From NCBI GenBank assembly GCA_045595365.1, contig JAZOAI010000037.1, forward strand, positions 1 through 7,224: a stretch of 7,224 bases of DNA, given 5' to 3'. The notes beneath the pieces were generated by a model. It made no database searches. It saw only the letters and a list, made by a program, of their open reading frames with translations, and was not told the DNA's origin. Within the stretch, counting starts at the first letter, position 1; each line of letters begins with the position of its first letter. Source of the DNA: SIG480 sp045595365 (GTDB taxonomy: Bacteria > Bacillota > Clostridia > Oscillospirales > JAAYXM01). This document shows, piece after piece, positions 1-6,400 of this stretch. The translations under genes were made by a program, and so were the position numbers.

Positions 1-135
1 GATTTTCGCAATCTTCCCCAGGAAAGATTGGATGCAGTTGTTTCATTAATCAATAACAGACCTCGTAAATGCTTGGGCTTTTTATCTCCTTTGGAGTTTA
101 TTAAAAAAAGTGTTGCACTTGGCTTGACAATCTGA
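1..135 (+). CDS. IS30-family transposase, C-terminal end (5' end outside window)
   Basis: The frame open from base 1 encodes 44 residues and ends at TGA (133-135). The residues NNRPRKCLGFLSPLEFI (18-34) match the hallmark C-terminal segment of IS30-family DDE transposases, usually of the form NNRPRK-x-LGY-x-TP-x-E-x-F. These enzymes cut and join IS ends during transposition. In this family the last catalytic glutamate normally lies a short way upstream of this segment, so it should be just outside the window and I cannot say whether the transposase is intact. The tail VALGLTI then stop is a normal ending, so no truncation is seen at the 3' side. It reads towards the large lyase gene, 261 bp away. 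Family assignment is strong; whether the element is active is unknown. Confidence 0.9.
   Translation, partial: DFRNLPQERLDAVVSLINNRPRKCLGFLSPLEFIKKSVALGLTI
1..135 (+). mobile_element. Right-hand part of an IS30-family insertion sequence (boundary approximate)
   Basis: Only the transposase end is visible, so the left inverted repeat cannot be compared and the exact right boundary is not fixed. In many Bacillota IS30 elements the right inverted repeat overlaps or closely follows the transposase stop, and its sequence often includes a GTTGCACTT-like core. Such a core is present at 112-120, so the element may end shortly after base 135. This boundary is inference. No target-site duplication can be identified. 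Confidence 0.55.
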
Positions 136-221
136 CGAGCCACCCCACAAAAGCCTTCCTTCTGCAAAGTGGAAGTGTCAAAAAAGACAATGTAAAAATT
201 AAAAAAATAGCTAAAAATCTC

Positions 222-250
222 TTGACTAACACGGCAAAAAAGTGTATAAT
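222..250 (+). promoter_or_regulatory. Sigma-A type promoter for the lyase gene
   Basis: TTGACT (222-227) and TATAAT (245-250) are separated by exactly 17 bp, one mismatch from the vegetative sigma-A/sigma-70 consensus. The region is strongly AT-rich (24% GC over 181-300, hand counted). The predicted start point is near base 257, giving a leader of about 140 nt before the ATG at 397. The promoter lies downstream of the transposase stop, so the lyase does not depend on read-through from the IS. A second TATAAT (270-275) has no -35 box at proper spacing. Confidence 0.8.
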
Positions 251-293
251 TTTTATACTTGGGTGGGTGTATAATACTTTGTAGTATAAAGTA
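244..293 (+). promoter_or_regulatory. Candidate operator: repeated GTATAA half-sites over the -10 box and start point
   Basis: The hexamer GTATAA occurs at 244-249, 269-274 and 284-289, and its reverse complement TTATAC at 253-258. The first pair makes a 15-bp palindrome (arms 244-249 and 253-258, 3-bp centre) that overlaps the -10 box. The second and third copies make a wider inverted pair (arms 253-258 and 269-274, 10-bp centre) over the predicted start point. A further perfect inverted repeat, TACTTT (275-280) and AAAGTA (288-293), follows. Such placement would suit a repressor, but AT-rich DNA produces chance palindromes, and the first half-site includes the -10 box itself. No regulator family is recognised. 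Confidence 0.4.
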
Positions 294-396
294 CAAATAT
301 TGCACCCTTGCGTTGCGGTTCGGCCTCGCTGCAGCGTGGAAGCGCCGGGAGAAAAGAGCATTTTCAAGAGGCCAGATTTTAAGAGGAGGACAAGAA
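257..396 (+). other. Predicted 5' leader of the lyase mRNA with a GC-rich, potentially structured segment
   Basis: This runs from the inferred start point to the ATG. It changes abruptly from AT-rich to 70% GC at 301-350 (hand counted), then returns to A-rich sequence before the ribosome binding site. Bases 309-316 can pair with 331-338 (eight pairs, three of them G-U), and 327-336 is a perfect 10-bp palindrome CGCTGCAGCG. I do not recognise a known riboswitch or attenuator, and no T-run follows a stem. It could be a mRNA-stabilising or regulatory structure, or foreign sequence at an insertion junction. Confidence 0.4.
384..389 (+). promoter_or_regulatory. Ribosome binding site of the lyase gene
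   Basis: A perfect AGGAGG lies 7 nt upstream of the ATG at 397. It fixes the start codon: the next residues form a textbook signal peptide, and no comparable site precedes any later in-frame ATG near the start. Confidence 0.9.
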
Positions 397-474
397 ATGA
401 AAAGAAGCATATCTCTAATCCTTGCATTGTGTATGATAATTGCAATGCTTCCGACTACGCTTTTTGCAAGCGCG
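397..474 (+). other. Signal peptide (residues 1-26)
   Basis: The N-terminus has a short basic region (MKR), a hydrophobic core (about 5-18), a helix-breaking Pro19, and an A-S-A motif at 24-26 followed by Glu27. This fits signal peptidase I cleavage after residue 26 and Sec export. Cys12 lies in the core but is preceded by Ala-Leu rather than a lipobox, so it is not a lipoprotein signal. Confidence 0.88.
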
Positions 475-3400
475 GAAGGAGAGACTGCATATCAGTTCAG
501 GTATGACTTTACAGGAACAGCAACCTGCGACGTCACTGATTTAGGTCTCAGAAGAGCAAGTGGTGGTCACACTACCCATTGGAACGTTACTACTATCACC
601 GGATATCCGATGACGTACGGCGCATGGAAGTACAACAGCAACAGTGGCATGTTGAACACATATGGAATGCATAAGACAAGCGGAGCTGCTACAATCAACC
701 GCTTTTCTAATGGCGACAACAGATACCTTGCGCTTGACCTCAACATTCCTGTTTCCGGCACATTTGATGTTACTTTCGATGCACAGAATGCAAGCCAGGT
801 TGACAGAGACTTTATCCTCGTTCCGAAAACCACGAACTTTTCGGACATTGCTACTATCGAGCAGAGAGATGGCGCGATAGAGCTTTATCAGAGTCTCCCA
901 TATGGAACAAAAACATTTACCGCAGAGGATGTAGAAGTTTCTGCCGGTGAATATACTCTCGTTATGAGAATAAAAAAAGCCAGCACAAGCACTAACAACA
1001 TCTATTACAAGAGTCTTGAATTCAAGACATCCGGCGCAACGGAAGACTTTATCACCCCGTATGTCGGAGCAGTTGACCCGATTGCGATTGATGAAGGCGG
1101 CACAGCGACCGCAAATGCGAGAGTTTATAGTGCGTACATCACAGACTACGCGAACATAACTCCGATTACCGAAAACATCACTTTTACATCGGGTGACAGC
1201 GAAATAGCTTCAGTTTCCGACAAAACCGTAACAGGTGTTAAGGGCGGAAAAACAACTCTCAACGCGGAAGTTGCAGATCTTGTCGGCAACATCGCCCCGG
1301 GAACCGTCACGGTCACAACCCCTGGTCTTGATCCCGAGCCGACTCCCGATCCCGAGCCGGAGGTCCTTACACCTTCAAACGTGAAGGTCACATACGACTT
1401 CTCAGCTAACACGGCAGCAAACGAGGGCGACATTGTCAAGGTAGAGGCCGGGCAGCGCGCGGCTGAAGCCTTCCCCGCATCTGACACTGACGGCTGGGCT
1501 GCATATGCTTACAGCGAGCAGGCAGAGTATATCCAGGTGGACACACAAGAGAACAAGACCCTTTATCAGAAGGTAGGCGACTATCTCCAGATAAGCATGC
1601 AGGGCAACATCCCGACCAAGGCTAATGCCTACAACAAAACCTATGCTGACAGCTGGGTTGCTCTTGAAACAGGAGAGCTTAAGAAGGGTACATACAGAGC
1701 CCACCTTGACTATAAGACACGCCAGGGTATGGGTTCGGCAGACGTATATGTCCTTCCTTATCCGGATGAAGAGCTTGCAACAGATGCAGAGCGCCGCACA
1801 TACATCTCAGGCCTTCTTGCAAACAGCAACACGAAGAAGGCAGGCAGCTTCAGCTCTGACCAGGGCAACGCGTTCAGCATAACTGAAGCAACAAAGCAGA
1901 CAGAGTTTGACTTCAACTGCTATGAAGATAACTCCAAGCACCTCATCGTTTTCAAGAGAACAAGCGCAAACGCGAAGAAGATTATTATCAAGCGCCTTAT
2001 TCTTGACGGCGTCGGCGATGAGGAGAGCAAGCTCGATAAGTTCGTTTACTCTTTAAAAAACAGCACACACGGAATCTCAAGCAATATCAACTTCTTAGAC
2101 CTTAAATATTCTCAAACCCTCAACACAATCGAGGGCTTTGCACAGAAGGGCAACAATACCGTAACGGTAAAAGGCTGGTTCGAAGCAATTATGGAGGGCG
2201 TAGGCTCATGGTGTGCAGCGAAGATAAAGCTGCAGTCATCAGGCGACTTCTACTTCCAGATTAACCACCTCACAAGTACTGACCAATACGGCGGGCTGGG
2301 AAGCGTCTACATCATCCCGGGTGACACTGCGGCTGGGGACATTGATGCCGCTCTCACAGAAGATAACCTCGTTCTTTCCGGTATTGAATACTTTAGGCCC
2401 ACGGGGCAGACCACATGGTATGACACGGAGAGAACTCTGATCAAAGGCCTTGAGAGCGGTGAGCATATCCTTGTATTTAAGCTCGATGAAAAGGGTCCTG
2501 CTGGCGGAACTCGTATGTATCCGACAACAATGACCTTCACAAGAAAGACGGAAGACAAGCCGCATCAGATAGTTCCGGAGAAGCTTCTCCTTGCAGACGG
2601 CGAGGAAACCACATTCTCCTTCGCTGATGCTGAGGGCAACCCGATTTCGAATTATGAAGTCGTAGGCGAGGTTACATCTTCCGACAGCGAAATTGTTTCC
2701 GTTGACGGTGACGTTCTCACCGCAGGCGAAAAATTCGGCAACGCCGAGCTTTCCGCAACTCTCAGAATTGGAGGAGAGGATTTCCCCGCAAAGGGATACG
2801 TAAGACACGTTAACGACACGATTTCAGGCGTGAAGCACGAGCTTAAGCTTGCTAGCGGTAACTTCAGCTGGCGCAACCCCGCGTGGCACCGCGACCCGTA
2901 CAGATACAGGGCTTCAAACGATGAAAACGGCACGATGTATGCGATGCTTGATATCTCAGGCGAAGGCTTTGGTGACGGCATCACAGCAGACTTTACCGAC
3001 GGCAACTGGAGCTTCTATGCGGACACTGTCTCAGGTAAGGTGCACAGCTCAATAACCCGCGGTAACGGAAGCTACCTCGGTATGTCGCTGAAGGTCGGCG
3101 AATGGGGCGCATTAAAGACGACCTTTAAGACCCCGGGCAAATACCGCGTTCAGATTGACCAGTACAGCTGGACCTCGGGAACCGGCGGAGATATGTACCT
3201 CATTCCGGCACCTGATGCTCCCGAAAAGGTAGAAGCGCTGCTTCGCGATGAGTACAAGATAGGCTATCTCGATCAGTACAAGGCAGGGCTTTCAACCTGG
3301 AACACAGCTGAGGCACTCAACTCCGTCTACCTCGGCGATGTATATATCGATGCTCCGGGCGATTATCTCCTTGTCACAAAGAGGACAAAGTCAACCGGAA

Positions 3401-6400
3401 CATACATCTTCACAAAGAAGGTTCTCTTCTCCGGCCAGGCTCCTATGTCAGCGGTCAGCGGTTCAACGACTGCGGCCCTCGCTATCGGCGATACTGTGTC
3501 TATTGATAAGGACATCATCACATGGGATAGCACCATTCAGGAGTTTATCGACGAGACAACTCTGTCTTATGAAAGCCTCACTCCCGAAATCGTCTCCGTA
3601 ACACAGGAGGGGAATATCGGAACAGCTACCGCGCTTTCAAACGGCTACGGCAGAATTAAGGTTACTGCAACCTACCGCGAATACTCAGTCGAGGGCGAGT
3701 ATATCGTCGTTGTCGGAACAGCGAAGACCCGCCGCAGCTACTATACCGACGACAAGGTAGCAAATGCCCGCGAGAACATAGAAAAATACGACTGGGCAGA
3801 GGCGGAAATGGAAGCAGCTGTCAAGTCTGCCGACAGATATCTCACACAGTTCGGCGACGAAGGGCTTTATAACTTCATCACGTCAAACGGCCTCCCGAGA
3901 GCTATTACCATGGCTTATAAGAAGAATGACTCGGGCCTCTATGACTGTCCATACTGCGGAACATACCTCTACACTGACTACGGCCAGTATCCGTGGGGTG
4001 TTGACATATTCAAACATCCGTGGAAGGTTCAGTGCCGCGTTTGCACCCGTCGCTTCCCGTCAAACGACTTTGGAAGCTTCTACAAGCTCGGCTTTGACGA
4101 AAACGGAAACTGGAGCTCAGAGCTTGCAAGGGCAGAAAACCAGCGCCTTATCGACGAAGGCTTCTTTGAAAATCAGTCTGAGCAGAGACAGAAGTACGGC
4201 TACCTCGCAAACGACCTCTACCCCGAAAAGGGCGAGGGCTGGGGCGTTGACGACGGCCTTGGATTTAAATATACGTGGGAAGGTGTCGTTAACGGCAAGC
4301 CCGTAGTTGAAGAGCGTTGCGATCCGTTTATAGCCTACTACAACGGCTGGAGCATGTGGGAAGGCCACATCAGAACTGTGGTCCAGAATCTCTCTCTTGC
4401 GTATCTGTTCACGGGCGACATTAAGTACGGCCGCGCCGGCGCTATTATGATTGACCGCATGGCGGACCTCTTCCCCAGTATGGATGTCAGAACCTACAGC
4501 GCAAAGTTCCACCTTGGCGACGGCGGCACAGGACAGGGCAAAATCGTCGGCGCACTCCATGACTTTACGGGAAGCGACATCTTCATTCCGGCGTATGACG
4601 CGTTCTGGCCGGCATATGAGGACCCGACAGTTATTGACTTCCTCTCAAAGAAGGCAGAGCAGTTCAATCTCACGAACAAAAAGCGCAGCGCAGCGGAAAT
4701 CCGCGCAAACATTGAGAACAACTTCGTTCGTCAGATACTTCCGGAAGTTAAGGCAGGGCAGATCAAAGCAAACTTCGGAACTCACCAGAGGCTTCTCTCA
4801 AAAACCGCTATAGTCCTCGACACAATGCCCGAAACACAGGAGATTATTGACTTTGTCTTTAAATCTGCAGACGCGTCCGCCGCAGGGGTCACGGGCGGTG
4901 ACGTTTATTACACGATAATGAGCACGTTTAACCGTGACGGCGGCGGCGCCGAAGGTGCAGCTCTTTACGACACGGGCTTTACAGGCAACATACTTCAGAT
5001 AGCAAACGTTCTCACGGACTATGACCGCCTCCCCGAGGGGTATGACCTTTACGACCTTCCGAAGATCAGAAACGCGATTAAGCTTGAGATTGACCTTATC
5101 ACGGTTTCTGACACGAACCCGAACTACGGTGACAACCGAGACCTCGGTGACCATGTTATTGCAACAAGTGTGGACAATCTCTATACAATCTTCAAAAAGC
5201 TTGGCGATGACCCCGAATACAGGGCGAATATCGCAAGGGCGATTTATACCCAGAAGGGCGGAAAGCTTGACGATATCCACGACGACATCTGGACAAAGCA
5301 CCCCGAAGCCATCCAAGATGATATTTTAGAGGCGATGGAGGGCACCCGCGAGATTAAGCTTCCGAGCAGAAACCTCACGGGGCACGGAATCGCAATCCTG
5401 CGCGACGGCGCGTGGTATAACTCTCTCAACACGACAGGCAACGTTAATACCCAGAACGGCTTCTACATCTGGTACGGCACAACCGAGAATCACTCTCACC
5501 GTGACCAGCTGACACTCGGCGCCTATGCTTTCGGGCATGACATTCTTGCGGACCTCGGCGCACCTTCGCTCAAGAGCAACTCCGATGCGCACCGTTCAGA
5601 GGTTGTCGTGGCAACGCTTTCGCACAACACAGTAACGGTTGACTCTACGTCGCAGAGAAACAGAAGAAGTGATAAGAGCTACTATAAGCATGGCTTCCCG
5701 CTTCACTTTGACTCGACAGAGAGAGTTCAGCTTATGGATATCGAGCATCCGACAATCTACTCTCAGCGCAATGTTGATGAGTACCGCAGAACGGTTGTTT
5801 CAGTTGACATCAATGACGATATCGCATACGCGGTTGACTTCTTCAATGTTGCAGGCGGCGATCGCCACACCTACTCCTTCCATGCGCTTGGCGACACGGC
5901 AGAGTTCACGCTTGATAACGATGTCGAAATCGTAAAGCAGGTGGATGAGAACGGCAACTACAAGGGCTCATACCAGGGCATCGACAAGGGCTGGGGCGAG
6001 AGCATCTACAACTCCATCGCGCTCAGTAACGAAGCTATTAAGACCGGCCAGGGCGTTGATGACTTTATCGGTTGGTATATGAACGTTTACGAGCTTGAAG
6101 ACTGGCAGTACGAAAACTGGCACAACTGGACAGGTCGCAATGACGACGGCCTCGGAACAGAGAGCTGGTTCGGCGAGATTGACCGCGCGAAGAACCCCGA
6201 AAATGTAGGTGTGTTCAGCGTTGACTGGGATGTTGATGACCACCTCAAGCAGCTTAAGCCCGCAAACAACGACATCGGCTTAAAGCTCACTATGGTAAAC
6301 AGCTTCAAGCTTGACGATATTGCAACGACATCTCTCATCCCGCCGCAGATTAAGAATACAAAGGATAAGATCCGTTATCTCCTTGCAACTCACACGGGCG

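Noticed and set aside
155..175. CTTCC/GGAAG inverted repeat as a terminator for the transposase
   Set aside because: Only five pairs with an 11-nt loop, and no T-run follows on the plus strand. On the minus strand a short TTTT follows, but no gene points that way.
270..275. Second TATAAT as an alternative promoter
   Set aside because: No acceptable -35 hexamer lies 16-18 bp upstream; it is better explained as part of the repeated GTATAAT sequence.
337..350. Possible CcpA cre site in the leader
   Set aside because: Resembles the cre consensus at the centre but mismatches at least two conserved positions, including the closing half-site, and lies in a GC-rich stretch where chance matches are likely.
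412..435. Lipoprotein signal at Cys12
   Set aside because: The residues before the cysteine (LAL) do not fit a lipobox, which needs a small residue at -1, and a good signal peptidase I site follows at residue 26.
300..506. Small plus-strand frame starting at TTG 300
   Set aside because: No ribosome binding site, overlaps the leader and start of the lyase gene in another frame, and the product has no recognisable feature.
2239..2808. Long minus-strand open frames within the lyase gene (also 4117-4560 and 4798-5316)
   Set aside because: They lie antisense to well-supported coding sequence, have no credible ribosome binding site, and encode no recognisable motif; they are shadows of the codon pattern on the plus strand.
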